Source: Brumimicrobium oceani (GTDB lineage: Bacteria; Bacteroidota; Bacteroidia; Flavobacteriales_D; Crocinitomicaceae). From it: a DNA stretch of 64,000 nucleotides. Made by a program: the position numbers and the translations under genes. The DNA lies in assembly GCF_003143775.1 (NCBI RefSeq), contig NZ_QFRJ01000009.1, positions 97,819-161,818 on the forward strand. The letters run 5' to 3'. A model generated the notes under the pieces. That model saw only the letters and a list, made by a program, of their open reading frames with translations. It searched no databases and had not been told where the DNA came from. Positions 8,396 to 16,573 of this stretch are shown piece by piece; position 1 is the stretch's first letter, and each line of letters begins with the position of its first letter.

Positions 8396-8789
8396 AATTT
8401 TAAAGTCAATTAGGAAGGGAGGAATTACGAATTGTTAGATTTCAGATTTAGAATTTGGTAATGATGAACGCCTTAGTTATGCTGAATGTTGGGGTTGGGA
8501 TTGGATCGCGATGAATTTGGTGGAATTATGAATCCGCTTCATGAATTAATCACAGTGCGAAGATACAAGGTAGGGACGATTTGTAAACTTAGCGAAGCAA
8601 TCTCATGACCAAAGGGAGTCATCGTCCTATTCGTTGGTAGAAATTCATTTGATTCAAAATTTTAGCATCCAAAAGGCCCCATTCCAATGCCACCATTCGT
8701 TAAAAATAAAAAATCAAATCAATTCCACATTTGCAATTTTAATCCGTATTTTTAGTAGCTTGCAAAGTGAAAACAACAGAAATATCGAC
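8396..8789. other. Divergent intergenic region, no gene
   Basis: About 390 nt between folD (minus) and the FAD oxidoreductase (plus). It includes a segment around 8572-8632 with GGACGATT and its partial complement AATC...CGTCC, weakly palindromic. Apparent in-frame codons upstream of 8790 lack similarity to the oxidoreductase family and are treated as untranslated. Confidence 0.5.
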
Positions 8790-9899
8790 ATGAACTACAG
8801 CTACTGGGAATTAAAAGAATGGTTCACAAACATTGATTTTACGATTGTTGGAAGTGGAATTGTGGGATTAAATTGTGCTTTGCAATTAAAAAAGCAATAT
8901 CCACATTCAAGGATTCTGATTCTTGAAAAAGGTATGTTACCACAAGGTGCCAGTACAAAAAATGCCGGATTTGCTTGTTTTGGTAGTTTATCTGAATTAA
9001 TTGACGATTTAAAATCACATAGCGAGGAGGAGGTTTTTAACTTGGTTAACAAACGTTGGCAAGGGCTTCAACTTTTACGACAAAATTTAGGTGATGAAAA
9101 CATCGATTTCCAACAAAATTCAGGATTTGAATTGTTCCAAAGCAAGGAACTTTATGAAGAATGTCTTTCTAAAAAAGAGTACGTTAATAAGCTTTTAAAA
9201 CCCATTTTTAAGGAAGAAGTTTTTTCAATTGCAGAGAATTCTTTCAGCTTTCAAAATATCCATGAAAATTACTTCGAAAACAAATTTGAAGGTCAGATAG
9301 ATACTGGGAAAATGATGTTTGAACTACTTAAAAAAGTTCAAAAAGCAGGAATTAGAATTTTAAACAATATTGCAGTTGAGGCTTTTACAGAAAATCAAAA
9401 TCATGTTGAAATAAAGACCAGTGAAATAACTTTCAAATCCAATAAATTAATTCTAGCAAGCAATGGTTTTGCTCGTCAACTTTTAAAAGAAAACGTAAAG
9501 CCAGCACGAGCGCAAGTTTTGATTACAAAACCAATTGAAAACTTACACATCAAAGGCACATTTCATTTGGATGAAGGATATTATTATTTCCGAAATATCG
9601 ATAATCGCATTTTATTGGGTGGAGGAAGAAATCTCGATTTTAAAACTGAAGAAACAACTGAATTTGGTCAAACTAAAATCATCCAAAATGAATTGGAGAG
9701 AATATTAAAGGAAATCGTTTTGCCTGAAACTAACTTTGAAATTGACCAGCGCTGGAGTGGGATAATGGGCGTTGGAAAACAGAAAAAAGCAATCGTAAAA
9801 CAGCTTTCTGATCATGTATATTGTGGTGTGAGATTGGGTGGAATGGGAATTGCAATTGGGAGTTTGGTGGGGAAAGAGTTGGGTGAGATTGTTGGGTGA
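8790..9899 (+). CDS. FAD-dependent oxidoreductase of the DAO (D-amino acid/glycine oxidase) family
   Basis: A 369-residue protein from the chosen ATG at 8790. The dinucleotide-binding GSGIVG motif at residues 21-26, followed by ILILEKG, binds the FAD ADP moiety. GASTKNAGFACFG is the typical DAO-family second segment. A C-terminal GVRLGGMGIAIGSLVGKELG stretch closes the FAD site. The substrate is probably an amine or amino acid, but the exact one cannot be told. A start at 8634 would add 52 residues ahead of the Rossmann fold with no family counterpart. The gene stands alone. Confidence 0.85.
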   Translation: MNYSYWELKEWFTNIDFTIVGSGIVGLNCALQLKKQYPHSRILILEKGMLPQGASTKNAGFACFGSLSELIDDLKSHSEEEVFNLVNKRWQGLQLLRQNLGDENIDFQQNSGFELFQSKELYEECLSKKEYVNKLLKPIFKEEVFSIAENSFSFQNIHENYFENKFEGQIDTGKMMFELLKKVQKAGIRILNNIAVEAFTENQNHVEIKTSEITFKSNKLILASNGFARQLLKENVKPARAQVLITKPIENLHIKGTFHLDEGYYYFRNIDNRILLGGGRNLDFKTEETTEFGQTKIIQNELERILKEIVLPETNFEIDQRWSGIMGVGKQKKAIVKQLSDHVYCGVRLGGMGIAIGSLVGKELGEIVG

Positions 9900-10008
9900 G
9901 GAATTTCGATTCCCAAGAGAAAAAAATACATTTCATTAACAAATTAAACAATAATCAATTCAATTTAATCTGGATTTTATTCTATATTAGCTGAAAATTC
10001 ATCATAAA

Positions 10009-10482
10009 ATGAGCGAAGCACAAATTTTCCAAGATGACTTACTTAATTCACTTACGAATCCAAATTGGAAAAATGAATCTATAGAAGTAGCAAAGAGCAA
10101 AGCCTATAACGATGGTTTTAAGAAGGGAATGAATGTAAAGGAATTAGCTTTAAAGAATTTTTTCATTTCCAACATTGAAAAGGCCACACTTATAAGTGAA
10201 GAAGTTTATAAAAAATTCAACGAATCAGGTTTCATTTGTAAACAGATGATTTTAAAAGCTATTGACTTGAAATCATTTGATGTATTGTGCATAATTGACA
10301 AAGAATCATATTTATCGGAAGCTCGAAAGATTGTATACAAATCAATCAGAGAGATAAAAAAAGCCAACAATTCAAATGAGTTTTTTATTAACTTTTTAAT
10401 GATGCCTGATGGTGGAGAAATTGATTACAGTCTAATTAAAAGTGAAGGATTTACATTAAAATATGAGCCTAAAACACGCTAA
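10009..10482 (+). CDS. Uncharacterised protein, first gene of an overlapping pair
   Basis: A 157-residue soluble, Lys/Glu-rich protein with no signal peptide or membrane segment. The N-terminal half looks helical. The C-terminal half reads as strand-helix-strand (SFDVLCIIDKESY, then EARKIVYKSIREIKKAN, then FFINFLMMP) ending in SEGFTLKY. That layout resembles the last part of minimal nucleotidyltransferase folds, but no GS...DxD catalytic motif is present, so enzymatic activity is not supported. Its last 20 bases overlap the next gene in another frame, so the two are translationally coupled. The small overlapping pair resembles toxin-antitoxin or HEPN-partner organisation. The function is unknown. 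Confidence 0.7.
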   Translation: MSEAQIFQDDLLNSLTNPNWKNESIEVAKSKAYNDGFKKGMNVKELALKNFFISNIEKATLISEEVYKKFNESGFICKQMILKAIDLKSFDVLCIIDKESYLSEARKIVYKSIREIKKANNSNEFFINFLMMPDGGEIDYSLIKSEGFTLKYEPKTR

Positions 10483-10855
10483 ACACAACAAAAAAGCTTG
10501 TGAGTTTTTAAGAGAATCTGGTCACTTTAATGATTGGGTCATTACTACTGCTTATTATTCTGCCCTTCACTTTATGCAAGGCGATATGTTCCCTGGGAGT
10601 TTCGAAAACCCAATAAATGGTCAAATTAAAAAGTATCAAAATTTCAATCAATACCACCATGATGTTAACGGACCAAGCAAACATGGGTTATTATTAAAAC
10701 TAGTTGAAGATTTGGGAGATGATGATGTAATTGACGCTTTTACTAACCTAAAGGATTTGTGTTGGTCTGCTAGATACACAAACTATTGTTATGACAAGGA
10801 AGTAACCGATCTTTGCTATGATAGTTTAAATATAATAGAAGAGTTTTGCACCTAG
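10463..10855 (+). CDS. HEPN-like small helical protein, second gene of an overlapping pair
   Basis: A 130-residue all-helical protein. The N-terminal part (KKACEFLRESGHFNDWVITT then AYYSALHFMQ) resembles helices 1-2 of HEPN-domain proteins, where a W/Y-x-x-Y-YSALH segment is common. The C-terminal helix has SARYTNYCYD, in the place where HEPN proteins have an R-x4-6-H or R..Y motif. The RNase-type Rx4H is not intact, so a toxic endoribonuclease activity is uncertain. It overlaps the preceding gene by 20 bases, a coupling typical of stoichiometric partners. No promoter was seen inside the first gene. The HEPN assignment is pattern recognition and needs profile support. Confidence 0.65.
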   Translation: MSLKHAKHNKKACEFLRESGHFNDWVITTAYYSALHFMQGDMFPGSFENPINGQIKKYQNFNQYHHDVNGPSKHGLLLKLVEDLGDDDVIDAFTNLKDLCWSARYTNYCYDKEVTDLCYDSLNIIEEFCT

Positions 10856-11063
10856 TAAAATAAAATTGAAAAGCTACTTATTTTCTAGCAGCGTTCATCC
10901 AAATAAAACTGGATAAGATTGTTAGGCGAGGTTAGGAGTTGTAGTCTAACCCAGATGATTTGGGTTTACCCAACAGATTACATGTATCATGGATTTTTTC
11001 ATTTGACCTGAAAAAATAAACAAATGGCTCTTATTCTAGTGCGTGAATGGTGCAAAGACAAAT

Positions 11064-12425
11064 TCAGATCTTTTTTGCTTTCATATTTTTGAAGCTTTTC
11101 AATACAATTATTCCTAGCCATATTGTTATTACTACATCAATCAATGTAGAGGCTATATACACCCCGCTAACTCCAAACCATCTCGGAAAGAAAAGCATAA
11201 CGGGGACATAAAAAACAATTTGACGTGCTAGGCCGATAATACTAGCATATTTTGGTTCTTCAATTGCTGGCAAATGGGTTAGTGACATAAAAACGAAAGG
11301 AAGAAATGGGATAATTGCCATGTAAATTCTGAAATTGAGTATTTCGGCTATAGTCATAATTCTGTTTGGTAAAACCAGTTGTATAATCATTCTTGGGAAA
11401 ATCATAAAGATTAGCCAAAAAGGAAGCACTATCCAAAATCCTGATTTACAGAAAAGCCAAAAAGCTTTTTCAACGCGTTGCAATTGTCCCGCTCCGAAAT
11501 TAACACCCGATACAGGTTGTAAAGCCCTCATAAAACCGAATAAAGGGGTCATCATAAAAAGTAAAATTCTATTGGCAGCCGCAAAGAAAGAGAGATCGTC
11601 TTCTGTGCCGTAAGCAACCACCGCATTAAAAACTACGATTGCTTGAATTAATCCCATTAGACTAAGAATAAAACCTGGAAAGCCCAATTTTAAAATACTT
11701 TGGAAAGTACTTTTATGAAAAGTTAATGCATTAATGTTGGAAGGAAATGAGCCTTTACCCTTTTGATAATACAAATAACCCATGCCACAATAAATCAACA
11801 TTCCAAAATTGGTTGACCAAGCGGCTCCATCCACTCCCATATCACAATATAGAATCGCAACAGGTGTCAAAACTAAATTTGCAATTAGCCCGAAAGCCAT
11901 GATGAAAGCGGCAGTCCACATTTTGCCTTCTGAGCGCACTATCATATTTAATTGTAAAGCATAAATCCATAAGGGCGTTGCTAAAACAGTTATTTTGAAA
12001 TAACTCACTCCATATTCTAGTACCTCACCAGTTCCACCCATCATTTTGATGAGTGGTTCAGCGAAAAGGTATGCTGGAACTGCGAATAAAACGGAGACCA
12101 TTAAGGTAAAAATCGTAGCGTTTGGGATTACTCTTTGCAGATTTTTAGTATCGTCTTTACCAAGAAGCACACTAATATGATTTCCTGCACCTGTTCCTAC
12201 CCAAGAGCCAAGTCCCAACATTATAGATGTAAGAGGATAGGCTAAGGCTACTCCTGCAAGAGCTGTTTCATTGAGCAATTGACCAATATAAATGGTGTCC
12301 ATAAAAGCGTTTAAACCATATAAAACCATTGCAAGAATTGCCGGTAAGGACAGCTTCCACATCACTTTTTTTAGGTTTCCGTTGAGAATGAATTGCTGCT
12401 GTTTAGATTGGACTGGAGTTTTCAT
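11064..12425 (-). CDS. MATE-family multidrug/Na+ antiporter
   Basis: A 453-residue protein with twelve hydrophobic segments in two six-helix halves. The N-terminal half carries LPAILAMVLYGLNAFMDTIYIGQ and YPLTSIMLGLGSWVGTGAGN, both typical of MATE exporters. Asn/Asp residues in the first helices fit a cation-coupled exporter. The substrate cannot be told. A -7 box lies at 12482-12489 and repeats at 12432-12480 and 12505-12533 could be regulator sites. There is no adjacent regulator of an efflux type; the nearest gene upstream is a CDF transporter on the same strand, 170 nt away. Confidence 0.92.
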   Translation of the reverse strand: MKTPVQSKQQQFILNGNLKKVMWKLSLPAILAMVLYGLNAFMDTIYIGQLLNETALAGVALAYPLTSIMLGLGSWVGTGAGNHISVLLGKDDTKNLQRVIPNATIFTLMVSVLFAVPAYLFAEPLIKMMGGTGEVLEYGVSYFKITVLATPLWIYALQLNMIVRSEGKMWTAAFIMAFGLIANLVLTPVAILYCDMGVDGAAWSTNFGMLIYCGMGYLYYQKGKGSFPSNINALTFHKSTFQSILKLGFPGFILSLMGLIQAIVVFNAVVAYGTEDDLSFFAAANRILLFMMTPLFGFMRALQPVSGVNFGAGQLQRVEKAFWLFCKSGFWIVLPFWLIFMIFPRMIIQLVLPNRIMTIAEILNFRIYMAIIPFLPFVFMSLTHLPAIEEPKYASIIGLARQIVFYVPVMLFFPRWFGVSGVYIASTLIDVVITIWLGIIVLKSFKNMKAKKI

Positions 12426-12431
12426 ATCTTA

Positions 12432-12533
12432 TGTTTAGCTGAAGTATTTCGCTGATAAGTACATTACTGATGAGTACTTTACAAATATAATTATATTTAT
12501 CTAAATATTAATTTAGTCTAGTCTAAATATTTG
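12432..12533 (-). promoter_or_regulatory. Promoter and candidate operator repeats of the MATE gene
   Basis: A -7 box TATATTTG (minus strand, 12489-12482) lies about 57 nt before the ATG. Between the box and the ATG, three imperfect direct repeats (AGTACTCATCAG, GTACTTATCAG, ATACTTCAGC) are spaced about 16-17 nt apart. Upstream, TTTAG and CTAAA flank TCTAGT at 12511-12527. Repeats this close to the start suggest a regulator-binding site, but the regulator is unknown. Confidence 0.45.
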
Positions 12534-12595
12534 ATAAATTTACCAAATTACAAGTAAATAAACGTGCATTACTTTACTTCTTTTGATTAGTAATG

Positions 12596-13459
12596 TCATT
12601 TTTCTGCTCCCTCACAATTATTATCTTCAGTTTCTAGTTGCAGCGTCTGATGATGAATACCTTGGTTTTTCAATACGCTTTGGATGCTTGGCAGCAAATC
12701 TGAATGATTTTTTTCTATCACAATATGCGAAGAGAAAACCAAATTTTCCTCATCCAATGACCACAGGAGGGTTTGATGTGTTGAAATAACATTTTGGATT
12801 TCTAAAATATTTTTTTCAATTTCATCTAAGCTTATATTTTTCGGAACGGTCTGGGCCAAAATAAGGAAACTCTCTTTAAACCGGCCCAGAACTTTATAGC
12901 TGATGAAGAGGGCAATTGCGATAGACAAAAAAGTATCAATCCAGTACAATGGATAAAAAGACATAACGATACTTCCTATTAAAACTGCCACCCAGCCCAA
13001 CACATCTTCTAGCAAATGCCATGAAATAGTTCTTTCATTTAAGCTTTTACCGCCAATTACTTTCCATGCCCCAATAGAGTTCACAATAATTCCCAGTATA
13101 GCCAAATACATCATCCCCTGGACATCCACAACTTCAGGATTCATTATCCTTTTAATCGCTTCAACAATGATTATAACAGAACCCAGCAGTAAAATAATGC
13201 AATTGAGAAAAGCACTTATGATTGATAATCGACGGTATCCAAAAGTGAATTTTTTATTGGCTTTCTGATTTGATATTTTTTCTAGATACCACGAAGATCC
13301 TAAAGCAACGGAATCGCCCAAATCATGAATTGCGTCAGACAAAATTGCCACAGAATTGGTAAGAATACCACCGATAAATTCAATTATGGTAAAGGAGAGA
13401 TTTAGAAAAAAGGCTACACCGATATTTTTTGTTGCTTGGTGATGATGATGATGTCCCAT
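12596..13459 (-). CDS. Cation diffusion facilitator (CDF) metal exporter
   Basis: A 287-residue inner-membrane protein with six transmembrane helices and a short cytosolic C-terminal domain (about 200-287). TM2 carries the HDLGD site (His45/Asp49 within LSDAIHDLGDS) and TM5 an Asp in YWIDTFLS, the usual metal site of Zn-type CDFs such as ZitB/CzcD. A natural run of five His at residues 3-7 precedes TM1 and may load metal. The gene is 63 nt downstream of a Fur-family regulator on the same strand, so zinc export under that regulator is likely. A TAGTTTTG box and a TGCAA-N5-TTGCA palindrome lie in the short gap. Confidence 0.92.
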   Translation of the reverse strand: MGHHHHHQATKNIGVAFFLNLSFTIIEFIGGILTNSVAILSDAIHDLGDSVALGSSWYLEKISNQKANKKFTFGYRRLSIISAFLNCIILLLGSVIIIVEAIKRIMNPEVVDVQGMMYLAILGIIVNSIGAWKVIGGKSLNERTISWHLLEDVLGWVAVLIGSIVMSFYPLYWIDTFLSIAIALFISYKVLGRFKESFLILAQTVPKNISLDEIEKNILEIQNVISTHQTLLWSLDEENLVFSSHIVIEKNHSDLLPSIQSVLKNQGIHHQTLQLETEDNNCEGAEK

Positions 13460-13516
13460 ATTTTGTGCGTTGTCTTTAAATTGTTTGTTTATGGAACAAA
13501 ACTAAGTCAATTTTAC

Positions 13517-13531
13517 TGCAAGTCAGTTGCA
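13517..13531. promoter_or_regulatory. Palindrome TGCAA-N5-TTGCA, candidate metal-regulator operator
   Basis: The palindrome spans the last codons and stop of the Fur-family gene and precedes a TAGTTTTG -7-like box for the CDF gene. Position and symmetry fit a repressor site for metal-responsive export. No second copy was found upstream of the Fur-family gene itself, so assignment to that regulator is inference. Confidence 0.4.
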
Positions 13532-13939
13532 ATTTGAACAATGCCCTTTCAACACAAGGTTTGCAGACTGCACCATAAAGCCTTTGGGTAGGTTAAGCGA
13601 TTGGGGTTTTAATGATTTTAGACAGAATGTTTCATTACAGTTAATACAATGGAAATGATAATGTTGAAAATCGAAAGAGCAATCACAATCTTCTGTACAA
13701 AGTCCAAATTTCGTAAATCCTGTTCCATCTTCTATCCTGTGAATCAATCCCTTTTGTTCAAAAGTAGTTAGGGTTCTAAAAAGTGTGCTTTTATCAGCAT
13801 GATCAAACTTTTCTTCTAATTCTGTCAGAGATGTACAATTCTTTTCTTCCAAAAAATAGCGTAAAACAATCATTCGCATTGCAGTTGGGCGTATTTCTCT
13901 TTTATTTAACTCTGATTCTATTTTAGTGTTTGAATTCAT
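13523..13939 (-). CDS. Fur-family metalloregulator (Zur-like)
   Basis: A 138-residue DNA-binding protein. Residues 10-80 form the winged helix (REIRPTAMRMIVLRYFLE, then the recognition region DKSTLFRTLTTFEQKGLI). The C-terminal dimerisation and metal domain has a His cluster (HYHFH, residues 93-97) and two CxxC pairs (Cys98/101 and Cys134/137) that form the structural zinc site of Fur/Zur proteins. The neighbouring CDF exporter favours a zinc rather than iron sensor. A -7 box TATATTTG is at 13976-13969, about 30 nt before the ATG. Confidence 0.9.
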   Translation of the reverse strand: MNSNTKIESELNKREIRPTAMRMIVLRYFLEEKNCTSLTELEEKFDHADKSTLFRTLTTFEQKGLIHRIEDGTGFTKFGLCTEDCDCSFDFQHYHFHCINCNETFCLKSLKPQSLNLPKGFMVQSANLVLKGHCSNCN

Positions 13940-13968
13940 TTTTCTGCGAAGATTAGTTTTTATGTGTA

Positions 13969-13976
13969 CAAATATA
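13969..13976 (-). promoter_or_regulatory. -7 promoter box before the Fur-family gene
   Basis: TATATTTG on the minus strand matches TAnnTTTG and lies 29 nt before the ATG. No clear -33 TTG was found at the usual distance. Confidence 0.45.
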
Positions 13977-14195
13977 AAACTCTATTTTTGATAGTTGTTT
14001 TTATAATTTAATGCATAATCTAAAATACTGCCTACTGATAGTCAAGAAGAGTGATGTATTTGAACTTTATGGAAGGTTGAGCTAAAGAATAAAAAGACGA
14101 AAAGTGTATTTAGAAATTTCATAGAATATTAGTTTTAAATCGTTTAACGTTATTAACGTGCTACTGAATTAAATTGCTGGTTTACAGAAATAAAA
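13977..14195. other. Intergenic region, no gene
   Basis: AT-rich sequence between the terminator of the TonB receptor operon and the Fur-family promoter. No ORF or repeat stands out. Confidence 0.5.
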
Positions 14196-14228
14196 AAAAG
14201 CAACTACCTTTCGATAATCGCCTTTCTA
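14196..14228 (-). terminator. Terminator of the DUF4249/TonB operon
   Basis: On the minus strand, GCGATTA pairs with TAGTTGC (two G-U pairs) and is followed by a run of eight T. A 23-nt stretch including ACCTTTCGATAATCGCC and the bases after it is identical to the typA terminator at 21368-21408. Confidence 0.65.
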
Positions 14229-14255
14229 AAAATTCATTAAAGTTTTATTTGAAAC

Positions 14256-16571
14256 TTATTTCAACTTAAAACTATAACTAAATGACGGAAAGAATCCAAA
14301 GAAACTTTGCTGATAGAGTTTTAATTCTCCTTTTTCGTATGAACTACTAAACTCATTTTGAACAGGAATTAAATCATGCTGATAAAAGTAATAATAAGGA
14401 TTTCTTCTTCCATATAGATTAAAGATACTAATTGTCCAAGTCCGCTCACCCCATTTGGTTTCCTTCGTATGATTAAAAGCGACATCCATGCGGTGATAAT
14501 CCCTCATTCTGTGATTATTGATTCCATCAAAGTTATAAATATCATCTCCATCAAAAGTATAAATTTCATTGGCTAAAGTTAAGGGGTACCCAGTACCATA
14601 ATTCCAAGTTGCTGAGAAATCTATCTTCTTATTCAATTGATAAATGGCTACCACATTAATACTCAAAGGCCTGTCATATTTAAAAGGAAAAACTCTCCCA
14701 CCATTTAATGTTTCATATTGTAATAAGGATCTAGAAACGGTTGCACTTATCCAACCACTTAATTTCCCTTTCTTTTTTTGAGCTAAGAATTCAATTCCAT
14801 ACGCTCTATTTTCTCCATTCTTCTCCACTAAATCCTCCCATTCATCAACATAACCCATCAATGATTTACCAGGTTTGAAGCTAATCACATTATTGGCAGT
14901 TTTATGATAAGCCTCTAGACTTAATATGTATTTGTCTTTCTGGATTGATTTATATAAACCAACCGAATGCTGAACCCCTCTTGATGGAGGAATCTTTCTA
15001 TTTGTTGGCATCCAATAATCCGAAGGCAAACCCGTTCCGGAATATGACAATAAATGAATATACTGATTCATCACCGTATAGGAGTATTTTAAAGACCAAG
15101 TTTTAAGAAAATTCAGACTGGAAACTATCCGTGGTTCAAGGTTATGATAACTTGTATCTTGAACAGTATAGTTGGAATAACGAAGACCTCCTTTGAGAGA
15201 AAACCAATTGTAATCTAACTCTATTTCAGAGTATCCACCGCTTTCAAAAGTGAGTAATTGTGAGAGTTGATTGCGTTCTAAATCTTCGATATCATTCCCT
15301 TTCTGACTATATTCGATGTCATTGGGTCTAAAAGCATGGTAAACTGCATTCACTCCAAAATGTAAATTTAATTTGTCATTGATGAAAAAAGAGTAGTCAT
15401 TTTTAAAGCCATAATCTCTCACTCCAGTAGTTAGCTTATTATTTATTTCTTGATTTGAATCCTCAGTTTCTTCTTTAAAGCGAAACTTCTCATTGTAATT
15501 ATAATTCGTAACATAAATAGTCGTGTTACTAAACAATCTCGATCCAAATTTGTGGTTCCATCTAAAAGCCAACATTGTATTTCCCCATGAAAGCTTATTG
15601 TCTAGGGTAGAAAGTCCTTCATTATCTGAATTAATTTTTAGATTATCTCGCCCTCGATAAAAGCTAAGGAAAAACTTATTTTTATCCGAAGAATTAAGGT
15701 TGATTTTGGCATTCAAGTCATTAAATCGATAATCTATTCCCTCACCGAATATCCTAAAAATAGGCAAAGGATTAATCCTTCCAGAAACGATAAATGAGGC
15801 TTTATTTTTAATCAACGGACCTTCAACTGCCAACCTAGTTGATAATAGTCCAACAGCCCCTTGCGTTCGAAATTCCTTCGAGTTTCCTTCCTTTGTTCTC
15901 ACATCTAAAACAGAAGACAATCTACCAGAATATTCAGCTGGAAAACCACTTTTCATCAACTTCGTGCTTTTTATGATGTCAGCATTAAATACAGAGAAAA
16001 AACCTCCAAAATGAGCTACGTTATATAGCGGAACATCATCTAATAACATTAAGTTTTGTTCTGCTCCTCCTCCTCTAACATAATAATTACTAGAATTCTC
16101 ACCTCCCGACTCTACTCCTGGTGTCAATTGGTAGGTTTTAATAATATCTACTTCCCCAAATAAATTGGGCAACCTCCTTATATCCTCCATCGCAATTGAA
16201 ATAGAACCCATTTCATCCTCTTTAATTTCACTCTTTTTGCCGAAAATATCCACCTCATCAAAATTGGTGACTTTACTTTTCAAATAAACATTAAAAGAAC
16301 CTGCCACATTAATTGTAGCAATAGAGATAATGGTGTCTTGAAAACCATAAGCTCTCACCTTAATAGTAGAATCACCTTTTTCTAAACTCAAACTATAGAA
16401 ACCATATTCATTCGTTGTTGAACCATTTTTGGATTGAAGGCTAAATACAACTCCGCCAATGATACTCTCATTTGAGGATTGATCGAAAAGATAGCCGCTG
16501 ATGACCCTATTTTGAGAATTAACAATACCACAAGCAAAACTGAATAAAATGAAGAGAATTAATCTAATCAT
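14256..16571 (-). CDS. TonB-dependent outer-membrane receptor with carboxypeptidase-regulatory domain
   Basis: A 771-residue protein with a signal peptide (FILFSFACGIVNSQ). Residues about 20-105 form a carboxypeptidase-regulatory-like domain (VISGYLFDQSSNESIIGGVV). A plug domain follows at about 115-230 (EVDIIKTYQLTPGVESGGENS then NYYVRGGGAEQNLMLLDDVP), and then a beta-barrel ending in an aromatic-rich C-terminus. It imports an unknown ligand with TonB energy. It starts 2 nt after the DUF4249 lipoprotein gene, a pairing frequent in Bacteroidota. Both genes are read as one operon with the terminator at 14196-14228. Confidence 0.92.
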   Translation of the reverse strand: MIRLILFILFSFACGIVNSQNRVISGYLFDQSSNESIIGGVVFSLQSKNGSTTNEYGFYSLSLEKGDSTIKVRAYGFQDTIISIATINVAGSFNVYLKSKVTNFDEVDIFGKKSEIKEDEMGSISIAMEDIRRLPNLFGEVDIIKTYQLTPGVESGGENSSNYYVRGGGAEQNLMLLDDVPLYNVAHFGGFFSVFNADIIKSTKLMKSGFPAEYSGRLSSVLDVRTKEGNSKEFRTQGAVGLLSTRLAVEGPLIKNKASFIVSGRINPLPIFRIFGEGIDYRFNDLNAKINLNSSDKNKFFLSFYRGRDNLKINSDNEGLSTLDNKLSWGNTMLAFRWNHKFGSRLFSNTTIYVTNYNYNEKFRFKEETEDSNQEINNKLTTGVRDYGFKNDYSFFINDKLNLHFGVNAVYHAFRPNDIEYSQKGNDIEDLERNQLSQLLTFESGGYSEIELDYNWFSLKGGLRYSNYTVQDTSYHNLEPRIVSSLNFLKTWSLKYSYTVMNQYIHLLSYSGTGLPSDYWMPTNRKIPPSRGVQHSVGLYKSIQKDKYILSLEAYHKTANNVISFKPGKSLMGYVDEWEDLVEKNGENRAYGIEFLAQKKKGKLSGWISATVSRSLLQYETLNGGRVFPFKYDRPLSINVVAIYQLNKKIDFSATWNYGTGYPLTLANEIYTFDGDDIYNFDGINNHRMRDYHRMDVAFNHTKETKWGERTWTISIFNLYGRRNPYYYFYQHDLIPVQNEFSSSYEKGELKLYQQSFFGFFPSFSYSFKLK

Positions 16572-16573
16572 AA

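Noticed and set aside
10009..10482. First gene of the pair as an MntA-type nucleotidyltransferase antitoxin
   Set aside because: No GS or DxD motif, only a general fold likeness at the C-terminus.
10463..10855. HEPN-like protein as a proven RNase toxin
   Set aside because: The Rx4-6H catalytic motif is not intact, so toxicity is not claimed.
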